A stretch of DNA of 6,498 nucleotides from Magnetococcales bacterium (GCA_015228895.1 JADGCR010000127.1:1-6498), one strand, 5' to 3'; counted from the first letter of the stretch, positions 1 through 6,498 are shown. A program made the numbers and translations. The notes: generated from the letters alone by a model not told the origin.

Positions 1-9
1 AGAATTAAA

Positions 10-86
10 TGGTAGCGAGGGGGAGACTTGAACTCCCGACACACGGATTATGAATCCGCAGCTCTGACCAACTGAGCTACCCCGCC
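10..86 (-). tRNA. tRNA-Met (anticodon CAU), probably the elongator
   Basis: A full 77-nt cloverleaf is readable on the minus strand. It has a 7-bp acceptor stem (GGCGGGG with CCTCGCT, including G-U pairs at 1-72 and 5-68), D arm GCTC/GAGC, anticodon arm GCGGA/TCCGT with loop TTCATAA, a 5-nt variable loop, and T arm GGGAG/CTCCC with loop TTCAAGT. It ends in discriminator A and an encoded CCA. The anticodon is complementary to positions 50-52. The initiator form is unlikely: the anticodon stem lacks the three consecutive G-C pairs typical of fMet, and position 1 pairs with 72. A CAU tRNA could also be tRNA-Ile2, read as Ile after lysidine modification. The overall resemblance to proteobacterial elongator Met tRNAs makes Met more likely, but sequence alone does not settle this. 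Confidence 0.93.
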
Positions 87-97
87 ATGTCTCTGCT

Positions 98-125
98 ATT
101 TTAAGCCTACTATCGTTGGTGTCAA
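98..125 (-). promoter_or_regulatory. Sigma70-type promoter of the tRNA gene
   Basis: On the minus strand, a perfect -35 box TTGACA (125-120) is followed by a 16-bp spacer and a -10 box TAAAAT (103-98, five of six matches to TATAAT). The expected start of transcription lies near position 91, only a few bases before the mature tRNA 5' end at 86, so the 5' leader would be very short. The promoter fills the gap between the SPOR gene stop and the tRNA, so the tRNA need not depend on the upstream operon. Confidence 0.75.
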
Positions 126-126
126 C

Positions 127-138
127 CCCCCATGGGGG
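127..138. repeat. 12-bp perfect palindrome CCCCCATGGGGG after the SPOR gene stop
   Basis: The palindrome directly abuts the TGA stop of the SPOR gene (139-141) and ends two bases before the -35 box of the tRNA promoter. In RNA it could form a short GC stem with a CATG loop, but no U-tract follows, so it is not a standard intrinsic terminator. It might slow polymerase or protect a 3' end, or mean nothing. Confidence 0.5.
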
Positions 139-987
139 TCAGGGCAAAGAATTGGAAAGAGGCCAGGTCTTGAGTACCGGTACGGAGATGCCCAAGCCAG
201 CGACCTGGGCGCTCATCTTCAAAGCCTTCTCCTTGGTGTCGTATGGACCCAGCAACACCTTGCGCACCGCCAGGTCCGTATTCACCTTCACGATCCGCAA
301 CGGGACGATGCCCAGGGTCTTGACACGTTCCAACTCCTCGGTGGCGTGACTGAGCAGCAAAAATTTGCTCAGGGAGATGATGAATCCCTCCCAGTTCTCC
401 TCCACCTGCGCCTGCATGCCCCCGGCCTTCAATTTGGCCTCCGCCACCTTGGCGCCCTCCAAAGTGGCATAAGGCCCGGCCTGCACATTGTTGAGATTCA
501 CCCGATCCTGCACCAACTCCACGCGGGGATTCAACCCCGCCTTTCTCATCTGTTCAAGCAGAGACTCCACCCCCATGTTGAGCGCGAAACTCCCGACCTG
601 AACCACAAATTTCCCTTCCGTGAGCGGCGTCTGCTGAACCGGAGGGGGAGGAGTCGTCGCCGGAGGCGGGGGCTCCACCGCCGGAGGGGGAGGTGGAGGG
701 GGGGGCAGCTTGACCGGAGGCGGATCGGCCTTGACAACCGGAGGGGGCGGCTCCTTGGGCTTCTCCGCCACAACCGGCTCATTCACACCCGCGACCACCC
801 TGGCCCCGGCCGGATCGGGGAGCGGCAACTGCTTGCCAGGCATCATCGGTCCCTGCCAAATGGCGTCCTCGGGAGTCTTGAAACCCAAACCCAAAAAGCC
901 CATGCCCTGAACCAGAACGTTCAGCAAGACCAGCAGCCCAACAATCAATATGGGGACAAAGCGCGACATGAAAGAGGTCCGAGCCAC
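139..987 (-). CDS. Membrane-anchored proline-rich protein with tandem SPOR-like repeats
   Basis: The 282-residue protein has a short basic N-terminus, one hydrophobic segment (about residues 10-35) with no cleavage site I can recognise, then a periplasmic-type proline-rich linker (about 75-121) with an eight-proline run at 95-102. The C-terminal half starts with FVVQVGSFA (127-135), a classic SPOR opening, and continues to AGPYATLEGAKVAE (170-183). A second, weaker copy spans about 201-272 (GFIISLSKF, then LLGPYDTKEKAL). SPOR domains bind denuded glycan strands of septal peptidoglycan, so a role in division or wall remodelling is likely but inferred. A GTG start at 987 is chosen because AAAGGG (1001-996) lies 8 nt upstream. 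ATG at 969 is an alternative, giving MSRFVPIL. The gene begins 12 bases after coaX and is probably cotranscribed with it. Its specific family (DedD, FtsN-like or other) is not assignable. Confidence 0.88.
   Translation of the reverse strand: MARTSFMSRFVPILIVGLLVLLNVLVQGMGFLGLGFKTPEDAIWQGPMMPGKQLPLPDPAGARVVAGVNEPVVAEKPKEPPPPVVKADPPPVKLPPPPPPPPAVEPPPPATTPPPPVQQTPLTEGKFVVQVGSFALNMGVESLLEQMRKAGLNPRVELVQDRVNLNNVQAGPYATLEGAKVAEAKLKAGGMQAQVEENWEGFIISLSKFLLLSHATEELERVKTLGIVPLRIVKVNTDLAVRKVLLGPYDTKEKALKMSAQVAGLGISVPVLKTWPLSNSLP
641..750 (+). repeat. G-rich, purine-biased tract with repeated CCGGAGGGGG units
   Basis: The plus strand here carries CCGGAGGGGG units starting near 639, 681 and 738, plus an eight-G run around 698-705. 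It is the complement of the PPPPV-type codons of the proline-rich linker in the SPOR gene, so coding constraint explains much of it. The several G-runs of three or more on one strand could form G-quadruplexes in the template strand. Confidence 0.5.
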
Positions 988-995
988 AGCGCGCG

Positions 996-1001
996 CCCTT
1001 T
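996..1001 (-). promoter_or_regulatory. Ribosome binding site that decides the SPOR gene GTG start
   Basis: AAAGGG on the minus strand overlaps the TAA stop of coaX (1002-1000) and sits 8 nt before the GTG at 987-985. No comparable site lies before the internal ATG at 969, where the upstream bases are TCGGACCTCTTTC. The overlap suggests that ribosomes finishing coaX help start the SPOR gene. Confidence 0.55.
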
Positions 1002-1767
1002 AACGGTTCCGTTCGTACAACATTCTTAAACCAGTCAATGTCAAGAATTCATCCACTTCTTCAATCTGATTGCTGTCCTGGGCAATCAATCCCGCCAGAC
1101 CACCCGTGGCCAAAACCCGTACCCGGGCAAACCCGGATTCCGCCACCATGCGCGTGATCAAACCATCCACCAGCCCGACATATCCCCAATAAAGACCCGA
1201 CTGCATGGCACCCACCGTGTCCCGTCCCACCACCGTCGCCGGTCGCACACACTCCACGCGCGGCAGCTTCGCGGTGCGGGAAAACAGCGCGTCCATGGAA
1301 ATTCCCAAACCCGGTGCGATGGCACCCCCCAGATACTCCCCCTGGGGCCCGATCAGGTCGAAGGTGGTCGCCGTCCCGAAATCCACCACCACCGCAGCGC
1401 ACTGCAACCGCTGAAAGGCCGCCACCGCGTTGACGATCCGGTCCGCCCCCACCTCCCGTGGATTGTCGTAACGAATCGCCATGCCGGTCCTGCAGCCCGG
1501 ACCCACCAACAACGGCGTCACATGCAGATAACGCTTCACCCCGCTCATGACCGCAGCCTCCACCGGTGGAGCCACACTGGCCGCAATCGCCCCCGTCACC
1601 TCGCGCGGGGCGATGTCGGCCATCTGAAACAGATTGGCCAGCAGAATGCCATACTCGTCCCCGGTCCGGCCAGCGCGGGTCTCGATACGCCAATGACGCA
1701 CCAAACGCTCCTTCTGGTAAACCCCAAGAACGATGTTGGTATTGCCGATATCAATCACCAACAGCAT
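1000..1767 (-). CDS. coaX: Type III pantothenate kinase
   Basis: It phosphorylates pantothenate to 4'-phosphopantothenate with ATP, the first step of coenzyme A synthesis, in the cytosol. At 255 residues it has normal family length and all hallmark motifs of the ASKHA-fold CoaX family. These are DIGNTN (6-11) for phosphate binding, GADRIVNA (107-114) with the presumed catalytic aspartate D109, [10 protein letters not shown] (128-137), GGAIAPG (147-153), ATGGLA (220-225) and TLTGL (243-247). The ATG is well supported by GGAAGG (1778-1773) five bases upstream. CoaX is unrelated to CoaA and resists feedback by CoA, so its presence implies weakly inhibited flux at this step (family knowledge). 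birA ends 14 bases upstream and the SPOR gene starts 12 bases downstream. The birA-coaX pair is a recurrent bacterial arrangement. Confidence 0.97.
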   Translation of the reverse strand: MLLVIDIGNTNIVLGVYQKERLVRHWRIETRAGRTGDEYGILLANLFQMADIAPREVTGAIAASVAPPVEAAVMSGVKRYLHVTPLLVGPGCRTGMAIRYDNPREVGADRIVNAVAAFQRLQCAAVVVDFGTATTFDLIGPQGEYLGGAIAPGLGISMDALFSRTAKLPRVECVRPATVVGRDTVGAMQSGLYWGYVGLVDGLITRMVAESGFARVRVLATGGLAGLIAQDSNQIEEVDEFLTLTGLRMLYERNR

Positions 1768-1772
1768 GTGAA

Positions 1773-1778
1773 CCTTCC
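1773..1778 (-). promoter_or_regulatory. Shine-Dalgarno site of coaX
   Basis: GGAAGG (within AAGGAAGG) lies in the 14-base gap between the birA stop and the coaX ATG, five bases before the start codon. It fixes the coaX start and is one of the two clearest ribosome binding sites in the window. Confidence 0.7.
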
Positions 1779-1781
1779 TTT

Positions 1782-2558
1782 TCAGCCCCTATCCAACCAT
1801 TCCACCTCGCCGGCCATGACACGGGATACCACGCCATCCTCCTGTTCGACCAGCAGAAATCCCTCTTCATCCAGGCCCAGAGCGCTGCCTGTCACCACAC
1901 CGGCGGGGAGCTGAATGCGCATCCGCCGACCCTCCATGCGGGCATGCCCCAGCCAGCCCTGGCGCACCGGGGCGAAACCCTCCTGCAAATAACGTATATA
2001 CCACTTGGCAAAAATACGCAAAAAATCAGCCAAGAATAATTCCCTCGCCCATCTTTTGCGCGTGATCTCCTCCAGGGTGATGGCCCGTGCCGCCACTTCG
2101 GGGGGCAACCGGGCCGCGCTCCCATTGACGTTCACCCCCACGCCCACCGTCACGAACCGCACCCGATCCCCATCCGAGGCCATTTCAGTCAAGATCCCCG
2201 CCAGCTTGCGCCCGTGCACCAGAATGTCGTTGGGCCACTTGATCCGCGCCGCCTCCACTCCGGCCGCCACCACGCTCTCCACCAGGGCCAGACCCGCCAG
2301 CAGGGTCAACCGGGGGGCATGACAGGCCGGCATGGCCGGACGCAGGATCATGGAAAAATAGAGATTCACACCAGGTGGCGAGGCCCATGTCCGACCATGC
2401 CGCCCCCGGCCATTGGTCTGCTGATCCGCCACGATCACCGTCCCTTGGGGGGCGCCTCCATGGGCCAGCGTCATGGCCTCCCGGTTGGTGGAGTCCATGA
2501 TGGGGTGAAAGTGGTACTGTTCCGGCACAAACAATCCATCCGTCAACAAAGGACGCAT
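1782..2558 (-). CDS. birA: Biotin--[acetyl-CoA-carboxylase] ligase, catalytic form without HTH domain
   Basis: It activates biotin to biotinyl-5'-AMP and attaches it to the biotin carboxyl carrier protein of acetyl-CoA carboxylase and similar enzymes. From ATG at 2558 the protein has 258 residues. It shows DSTN (22-25), the biotin/ATP loop [12 protein letters not shown] (47-58), KWPND (107-111), [10 protein letters not shown] (116-125) with the catalytic lysine region, GVGVNVN (139-145), and the C-terminal SH3-like domain (about 213-255). The N-terminal winged-helix repressor domain of E. coli BirA is absent, so this is a monofunctional ligase. The start is uncertain. The frame stays open to ATG 2657, overlapping the nadC end by 26 bases, and TTG 2600 has a G-rich upstream. 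I chose 2558 because family similarity begins there and the extra 33 codons are low-complexity, but no good Shine-Dalgarno precedes it. Confidence 0.93.
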   Translation of the reverse strand: MRPLLTDGLFVPEQYHFHPIMDSTNREAMTLAHGGAPQGTVIVADQQTNGRGRHGRTWASPPGVNLYFSMILRPAMPACHAPRLTLLAGLALVESVVAAGVEAARIKWPNDILVHGRKLAGILTEMASDGDRVRFVTVGVGVNVNGSAARLPPEVAARAITLEEITRKRWARELFLADFLRIFAKWYIRYLQEGFAPVRQGWLGHARMEGRRMRIQLPAGVVTGSALGLDEEGFLLVEQEDGVVSRVMAGEVEWLDRG

Positions 2559-2631
2559 CGACGCGCGGGTCAGTGAGTCGCTTCCCTCGCCCCCGGACAA
2601 TCCGGCGCCCCCCCCTCCCCAGTGGGAAGGC
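2559..2631 (-). other. G-rich nadC-birA spacer with two possible hairpins
   Basis: Read on the minus strand, CCTTCCC-ACTG-GGGAGGG forms a 7-bp stem (one G-U) shortly after the nadC stop. CCGGA-TTG-TCCGG forms a 5-bp stem with a 3-nt loop just beyond it. No U-tract follows either, so these are not intrinsic terminators. A candidate TTG start for birA (2600-2598) lies in the loop of the second hairpin, with GGGGAGGGGG upstream. Depending on the true birA start, the region is either spacer or coding. Confidence 0.45.
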
Positions 2632-3462
2632 TCACATGACGACGCGTAACGAGACATCCACAGAACCCGCGCTATGGGTCAAGGCGCCCACGGAAATCAG
2701 ATCCACCCCGGTTTCGGCCACCGCCAGCACGTTCTCCAGGGTGACATTGCCGCTGGCCTCCAGCAGAGCCTTGCCTCCGGTCATGGAGACGGCGCGGCGC
2801 ATGGTCTCCTGGTCCATGTTGTCCAGCAGAATCACCTCCACACCCACCTCCAGGGCCTCCCGCACCTGCTCCAGGGTTTCGCACTCCACCTCGATGCGCT
2901 GCAGATGATGCACCGTCTCCCGCAGCTTCTTCACCGCCTCGGTGACGCCTCCGGCCAGGGCCAGATGATTCTCCTTGACCAGCACCCCGTCATCCAGTCC
3001 CATGCGGTGATTGTGGCCCCCGCCGATGCGCACCGCGTATTTTTGCAGTTGCCCCAGCCCGGGTGTGGTCTTGCGGGTATCCACGATGCGTACCGGCAGA
3101 TTGGCCACGCGCTCCACGAAACGCCGGGTCAGGGTGGCCACCGCCGACAGATTCTGGAAAAAATTCAGCGCCACCCGCTCCCCGGTGAGAATCCCACGGG
3201 CCGGGCCGGTGATGGTGCAGATGGTGTTGCCCGCACACACCCCGCCGCCGTCCGGTTTCTCCGGCAACATGCGGATGCGCTCGTCCAACAGGCGAAACAC
3301 CTCCGCCACCACGGGCAGACCGCACACCACCAGATCCTGACGCGCGATCAGCGTGGCTTCCGCCTTCTGACCCGCCGGAACCAGTACGTTGGTGGTCACG
3401 TCTCCCCGTCCCAGATCCTGCATCAAGGCGTTCTTCACAATATCCGACCAGGGTGGTATCAT
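2632..3462 (-). CDS. nadC: Nicotinate-nucleotide pyrophosphorylase (quinolinate phosphoribosyltransferase)
   Basis: It converts quinolinate and PRPP to nicotinate mononucleotide, CO2 and pyrophosphate in de novo NAD synthesis. The 276-residue length is usual. Diagnostic segments are [10 protein letters not shown] (15-24), [16 protein letters not shown] (95-110), [10 protein letters not shown] (128-137), [12 protein letters not shown] (145-156) with the quinolinate- and phosphate-binding basic residues, VKENH (162-166), EVE (191-193), LLDNM (212-216), EASGNV (235-240) and SVGALTHS (257-264). The frame stays open far upstream inside valS, but ATG at 3462 is the real start: homology begins there, and GGAGG (3472-3468) lies five bases before it. 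Its ATGA start overlaps the valS TGA. nadA and nadB are not in the window, so the source of quinolinate is encoded elsewhere. It ends in ATGTGA, next to the uncertain birA start. Confidence 0.97.
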   Translation of the reverse strand: MIPPWSDIVKNALMQDLGRGDVTTNVLVPAGQKAEATLIARQDLVVCGLPVVAEVFRLLDERIRMLPEKPDGGGVCAGNTICTITGPARGILTGERVALNFFQNLSAVATLTRRFVERVANLPVRIVDTRKTTPGLGQLQKYAVRIGGGHNHRMGLDDGVLVKENHLALAGGVTEAVKKLRETVHHLQRIEVECETLEQVREALEVGVEVILLDNMDQETMRRAVSMTGGKALLEASGNVTLENVLAVAETGVDLISVGALTHSAGSVDVSLRVVM

Positions 3463-3472
3463 GGATTCCTCC
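3459..3472 (-). promoter_or_regulatory. valS-nadC ATGA overlap with strong Shine-Dalgarno
   Basis: The last valS codons CGG AGG AAT CCA TGA contain both the nadC ribosome binding site (GGAGG, 3472-3468) and its start (ATG, 3462-3460). The stop and start share the four bases ATGA (3462-3459). This is the usual layout for translational coupling by ribosome re-initiation, and it shows valS and nadC are cotranscribed. Confidence 0.8.
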
Positions 3473-6260
3473 GCAATTGTTGCAAGCGCTCCAAAGCCAC
3501 CAGCAATCCCGTCCGCTTCTCCTGCATCTCCCGCTCCTTGGCCTGTTCCGCCGCCACCACTTCCGGTTTGGCGTTGGCCAGAAAGCCGGCGTTTCGCAGC
3601 TTGCCGACGACCCGCGCCAGATCCCCGTCCAACCGACCAAGCGCCTTTTCCAGACGCACCTTCTCCGCTTCGAGATCGATCACCCCGGCCAGGGGGATGT
3701 AGACCGTCAAACCGGGGAGCAGGGCCGTGACCGCCCCCGGGGGACTCTCCCCGTCGATGCTCTCCCAGGACTCCAGACGCGCCAAGGTCATGACCAGGGT
3801 TTCGTTGTGGCGCAACTGGGCGAGACGTCCCTCCTCGCCCCGCACCAGCAGGGGCAGACGTCTGGAAGGCGGAATGTCCATCTCGCTGCGCACCGTGCGG
3901 ATGGCGGTGACCAGTTGCATCACGAACTCCACCTCCGTCTCCGCCTCCGGGTCTCCCCGGGAGGGGTCCACCACCGGCCAGGGCGCCAGCATGATGGTCT
4001 CTCCCTTCCGGTCCGTCAAAGGGGCCACCTTCTGCCACAGCTCCTCGGTGATGAAGGGCATCAGGGGGTGAAGCAGACGCAACGCGCTCTCCAGGGTCTC
4101 CAGCATGACCCGGCGGGTCACGTTCTTCTCCTCTTCCGGGAGGGTCTCGCTGTACAAAACCGGTTTGATCAACTCCAGATACCAGTCGCAAAACTCACCC
4201 CAGATGAAATGATAAATGACCGTGGCGGCCTCGTCGAACCGGTAGCGGTCGAACGCCCCGTCCAGGGTGGCGATGACCTGCTGCAGCCGGGATTGAATCC
4301 AGCGGTCCGGCAGGGTGGTCGCGGCCCGGATCGGACCACCCGGATCCAATGCACGCTCCTCCACGTTCATCAACACGAAACGGGCCGCGTTCCAGAGTTT
4401 ATTACAAAAATTCCTGAAACCCTCCACCCGTCCCATGTCGAATTTGACATCCCGCCCCTGGGTGGCCAGACTGGCCATGGTGAATCGCAGGGCGTCCGTG
4501 CCCATGGGTTGCAGCCCCTGGGGAAACTCCTTGCGGGTGGCGGCCTCGATCTTTTGCGCCAGATGGGGTTGCATCAGGTCTCTGGTGCGCTTGGCCACCA
4601 GCGCGTCCAGATCGATGCCATCGATGATGTCCAGGGGATCGAGTATGTTTCCCTTGGATTTGCTCATCTTGTGTCCTTCACCGTCCCGCACCAGCCCGGT
4701 GATGTAGACCTCCCGGAAGGGAATCCTGCCGGTGAATTTCAGACCCATCATGATCATCCGGGCGACCCAGAAGAAAATGATGTCGAAACCGGTGACCAGC
4801 ACGTCGGTGGGATAAAAGGTGGCCAGCTCGGCGGTCTGTTTGGGCCAACCCAGGGTGGCGAAGGGCCACAGGGCCGACGAGAACCAGGTGTCCAGCACGT
4901 CCGGGTCCTGCTGCAACTCGACGAAGTAGCCGTAATGCTCCGCCGCCATCTCATAGACCTGCTCCTCGCAGTTGCAGACGAACAGATGCCCGTCCGGGCC
5001 GTACCAGACCGGAATGCGGTGGCCCCACCAGATCTGCCGCGAGATGCACCAATCCTGAATGTTGCGCATCCATTCGAAATAGGTCTTTTTCCAGTTTCCG
5101 GGAATGAACTGGATCTCCCCGCTCTCCACTGCCCGAATCGCCTCTTGGGCCAACGGCGCCACCTTCACGAACCATTGATCGGTGAGATAGGGTTCCAGAA
5201 TCGCCTTGGAACGGTCCCCCCGGGGGATCATCAGGCGATGCTCCTGCACCTTTTCCAGCAATCCCGCCTGCTGAAGATCCGCCACCACCTGCCTGCGGGC
5301 GGCGAAACGATCCAGATGGCGATAAGGTTCCGGGGCCTGCTCCACAATGCGGGCGTCCGGGGTGAAGATGTTGATCAGGGGCAACCGGTGACGCTGCCCC
5401 ACCTCGTAGTCGTTGAAATCATGGGCCGGGGTGATCTTGACGCAGCCGGAACCGAACTGGGGGTCCACATACCCATCGGCGATGACGGGAATCAGACGGC
5501 CAGTCAACGGCAGCGCCACCATGCGTCCCACCAGCCGGGTGTAGCGGGGATCTTCGGGGTGGACCGCCACCGCCGCGTCGCCGAGCATGGTTTCGGGACG
5601 GGTGGTGGCCACCACCAGGAAACCATCCCCGTCCGCCATCGGATAACGCAGATGCCACAGGGAGCCGTTCTCCTCCTCGCTTTGCACCTCCAGATCCGAA
5701 ACCGCGGTTTGCAGCACCGGGTCCCAGTTCACCAGACGCTTGCCCCGATAAATCAACCCTTCGTTGTACAAACGGACAAACGCCTCCCGGACCGCGTGGG
5801 AAAGATCCGGATCCATGGTGAAACGTTCCCGCGACCAGTCGCAGGAGGCCCCCATGCGGCGCAACTGACGCACGATGGTTCCGCCGGAGTGCCGTTTCCA
5901 CTCCCAGACCCGTTCCAGAAAGGGCTCCCGTCCCAGGTCATGGCGAGTCGAACCCTCCGCCTCCAACTGACGTTCCACCAGCATCTGCGTGGCGATGCCC
6001 GCATGGTCGGTGCCGGTCTGCCAGAGCACGCTCCCTCCCCGCATGCGTCGCCGACGGATCAGGGCATCCATGATGGTGTCCTGAAACGCATGTCCCATGT
6101 GCAAACTCCCGGTCACGTTGGGAGGGGGAATCATGATGCAGTACGGTGGGATCTCCCGGGATTTGATGGGGGAGAAATACCCGTTCTTTTCCCAAAGGGC
6201 ATACCAGCGACGTTCCACACTGGTCGATTCATAAGATTTGGGCAGGGATGGCTCGGACAT
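3459..6260 (-). CDS. valS: Valine--tRNA ligase
   Basis: This class I aminoacyl-tRNA synthetase charges tRNA-Val and hydrolyses mischarged Thr-tRNA-Val. The 933-residue protein is complete. The catalytic signature is HMGH (54-57, within [13 protein letters not shown]). [10 protein letters not shown] is at 83-92, and the CP1 editing domain has [10 protein letters not shown] (219-228) and [19 protein letters not shown] (270-288). Next come [14 protein letters not shown] (407-420), [11 protein letters not shown] (457-467) and KMSKS (531-535). GTDALRF (587-593) is followed by the anticodon-binding helical domain ([14 protein letters not shown], 619-632) and a C-terminal coiled coil (about 862-930). 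PPPNVT and TTRPET distinguish it from IleRS and LeuRS, and the segment before GTDALRF resembles E. coli ValRS. ATG at 6260 is the only reasonable start, but its upstream CCAATAAAACC has no Shine-Dalgarno. It follows a terminator and overlaps nadC by 4 bases. Confidence 0.98.
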   Translation of the reverse strand: MSEPSLPKSYESTSVERRWYALWEKNGYFSPIKSREIPPYCIMIPPPNVTGSLHMGHAFQDTIMDALIRRRRMRGGSVLWQTGTDHAGIATQMLVERQLEAEGSTRHDLGREPFLERVWEWKRHSGGTIVRQLRRMGASCDWSRERFTMDPDLSHAVREAFVRLYNEGLIYRGKRLVNWDPVLQTAVSDLEVQSEEENGSLWHLRYPMADGDGFLVVATTRPETMLGDAAVAVHPEDPRYTRLVGRMVALPLTGRLIPVIADGYVDPQFGSGCVKITPAHDFNDYEVGQRHRLPLINIFTPDARIVEQAPEPYRHLDRFAARRQVVADLQQAGLLEKVQEHRLMIPRGDRSKAILEPYLTDQWFVKVAPLAQEAIRAVESGEIQFIPGNWKKTYFEWMRNIQDWCISRQIWWGHRIPVWYGPDGHLFVCNCEEQVYEMAAEHYGYFVELQQDPDVLDTWFSSALWPFATLGWPKQTAELATFYPTDVLVTGFDIIFFWVARMIMMGLKFTGRIPFREVYITGLVRDGEGHKMSKSKGNILDPLDIIDGIDLDALVAKRTRDLMQPHLAQKIEAATRKEFPQGLQPMGTDALRFTMASLATQGRDVKFDMGRVEGFRNFCNKLWNAARFVLMNVEERALDPGGPIRAATTLPDRWIQSRLQQVIATLDGAFDRYRFDEAATVIYHFIWGEFCDWYLELIKPVLYSETLPEEEKNVTRRVMLETLESALRLLHPLMPFITEELWQKVAPLTDRKGETIMLAPWPVVDPSRGDPEAETEVEFVMQLVTAIRTVRSEMDIPPSRRLPLLVRGEEGRLAQLRHNETLVMTLARLESWESIDGESPPGAVTALLPGLTVYIPLAGVIDLEAEKVRLEKALGRLDGDLARVVGKLRNAGFLANAKPEVVAAEQAKEREMQEKRTGLLVALERLQQLRRNP

Positions 6261-6292
6261 GGTTTTATTGGTCGTTTCTGAATTGGGACGCG

Positions 6293-6344
6293 TTGAAAAT
6301 AAAGAACGGCAAAGGACGTTTCAGATGCAAAACGTCCTTTGCCG
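6293..6344 (-). terminator. Intrinsic terminator after the PopZ-like gene
   Basis: The arms 6307-6321 and 6330-6344 form a perfect 15-bp inverted repeat (CGGCAAAGGACGTTT with its complement) around an 8-nt loop. On the minus strand the stem is followed by TTCTTTATTTTC, a T-rich tail. It lies 29 bases past the stop of the popZ-like gene and about 46 bases before the valS ATG. It should end popZ transcription wholly or partly. On the plus strand no T-tract follows, so it works in the minus direction only. Confidence 0.85.
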
Positions 6345-6373
6345 GATCCATTGTTGTTGGGACTCCTGAATGC

Positions 6374-6498
6374 TCAACGCATCCCCTTGATGCGTTCCAA
6401 CTCCTCTCGAACCACCTCTTCCAGCAATGCGGGGAGTGTCTCGGCCAACATCGCGCGAATCCATTCCCGCGCCAAACCTTCCACCTGCTCACCAAAGG
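6374..6498 (-). CDS. popZ: PopZ-like (DUF2497) protein, C-terminal fragment
   Basis: The frame enters from the window edge and gives 40 residues before TGA (6376-6374). They start FGEQVEGLAREWIRAML, continue with AETLPALLEEVVREELERI, and end KGMR. The pattern of an amphipathic helix, a Leu-Pro turn and a second acidic amphipathic helix matches the C-terminal oligomerization region of alphaproteobacterial PopZ, whose equivalent reads roughly LREWLD-NLP-IVE-LVR-EI. PopZ forms a polar matrix that anchors the chromosome origin and recruits cell-cycle regulators (known for Caulobacter). Position supports the call, because popZ lies next to valS in Alphaproteobacteria. The N-terminal recruitment helix and the acidic proline-rich linker would lie outside the window, so the assignment rests on a short segment plus synteny. 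The gene ends before a strong terminator. Confidence 0.72.
   Translation of the reverse strand, partial: FGEQVEGLAREWIRAMLAETLPALLEEVVREELERIKGMR

Noticed and set aside
10..141. The tRNA as an integration site for a mobile element
   Set aside because: No integrase, no direct repeat of the tRNA 3' end and no foreign-looking genes are present; the region past the tRNA 3' end is outside the window.
346..1029. Plus-strand open frame opposite the SPOR gene encoding an Arg/His-rich product
   Set aside because: The repeated RRR and HR residues are the complement of proline codons in the real gene; no domain is visible.
2674..3702. Plus-strand open frame of 342 codons opposite nadC
   Set aside because: A mirror of nadC coding bias with His/Gln-rich composition and no motif; nadC is complete on the other strand.
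3463..4191. Upstream extension of the nadC frame into valS (519 codons in all)
   Set aside because: The extension is Gly/Arg/Pro-rich shadow sequence. NadC homology and the Shine-Dalgarno both place the start at 3462.
3453..6281. A plus-strand open frame of 942 codons opposite the whole of valS
   Set aside because: Its codons are in exact register with valS codons, so it stays open because valS avoids TTA, CTA and TCA, as expected from GC-rich codon bias. The translation is rich in His, Gln, Arg and Gly with no recognisable domain, while valS carries every expected motif.
6307..6344. The 15-bp inverted repeat as a transposon end, operator or CRISPR-like repeat
   Set aside because: It occurs once, sits just past a stop codon, and has a T-rich tail on the transcribed strand, which is the layout of an intrinsic terminator.
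6265..6360. Short minus-strand frame (ATG near 6351, preceded by AGGAG) that could be a leader peptide for valS
   Set aside because: It runs straight through the terminator hairpin, has no cluster of valine codons as expected of an attenuation leader, and has no recognisable features. Its stop four bases before the valS ATG is suggestive but not enough.

Overview
The window is a compact, GC-rich, entirely minus-strand block of bacterial housekeeping genes. Read in transcription order, from high to low coordinates, it holds: the C-terminal end of a PopZ-like (DUF2497) polar-organizer protein, cut by the window edge; a strong intrinsic terminator; valS (valyl-tRNA synthetase); nadC (quinolinate phosphoribosyltransferase); birA (biotin protein ligase without a DNA-binding domain); coaX (type III pantothenate kinase); a membrane-anchored, proline-rich protein with two SPOR-like repeats; and a CAU-anticodon tRNA with its own sigma70-type promoter. 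No stretch longer than about 115 bases lacks a gene.

Organism: a proteobacterium. A popZ-like gene directly before valS is an alphaproteobacterial arrangement. The ValRS resembles the E. coli type, and birA-coaX-SPOR protein is an order familiar from gamma-proteobacteria. nadC-birA-coaX adjacency is known from delta-type lineages. This mixture would fit a deep-branching lineage such as the Magnetococcia, but that is an inference from gene order and motif memory, not a demonstrated placement.

Layout and function: valS to the SPOR gene look like one transcription unit. valS and nadC share a 4-base ATGA overlap. About 73 bases separate nadC from the family-consistent birA start, with an open frame reaching back over the nadC stop. 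birA and coaX are 14 bases apart, and coaX and the SPOR gene 12 bases apart. The three middle genes supply or attach cofactors: NAD (nadC), biotin (birA) and CoA (coaX). ValRS serves translation, and the SPOR protein probably acts at the cell wall or division septum. The tRNA promoter begins 13 bases beyond the SPOR stop codon, so the tRNA can be transcribed independently.

The window is mostly ordinary. The points most worth a second look are the truncated PopZ-like gene upstream of valS, the long terminator hairpin that leaves valS little room for a promoter and no visible Shine-Dalgarno sequence, the uncertain birA start in a G-rich hairpin-forming spacer, and the tandem SPOR repeats behind an eight-proline run. 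I found no convincing novel system, mobile element, CRISPR array or defence gene.
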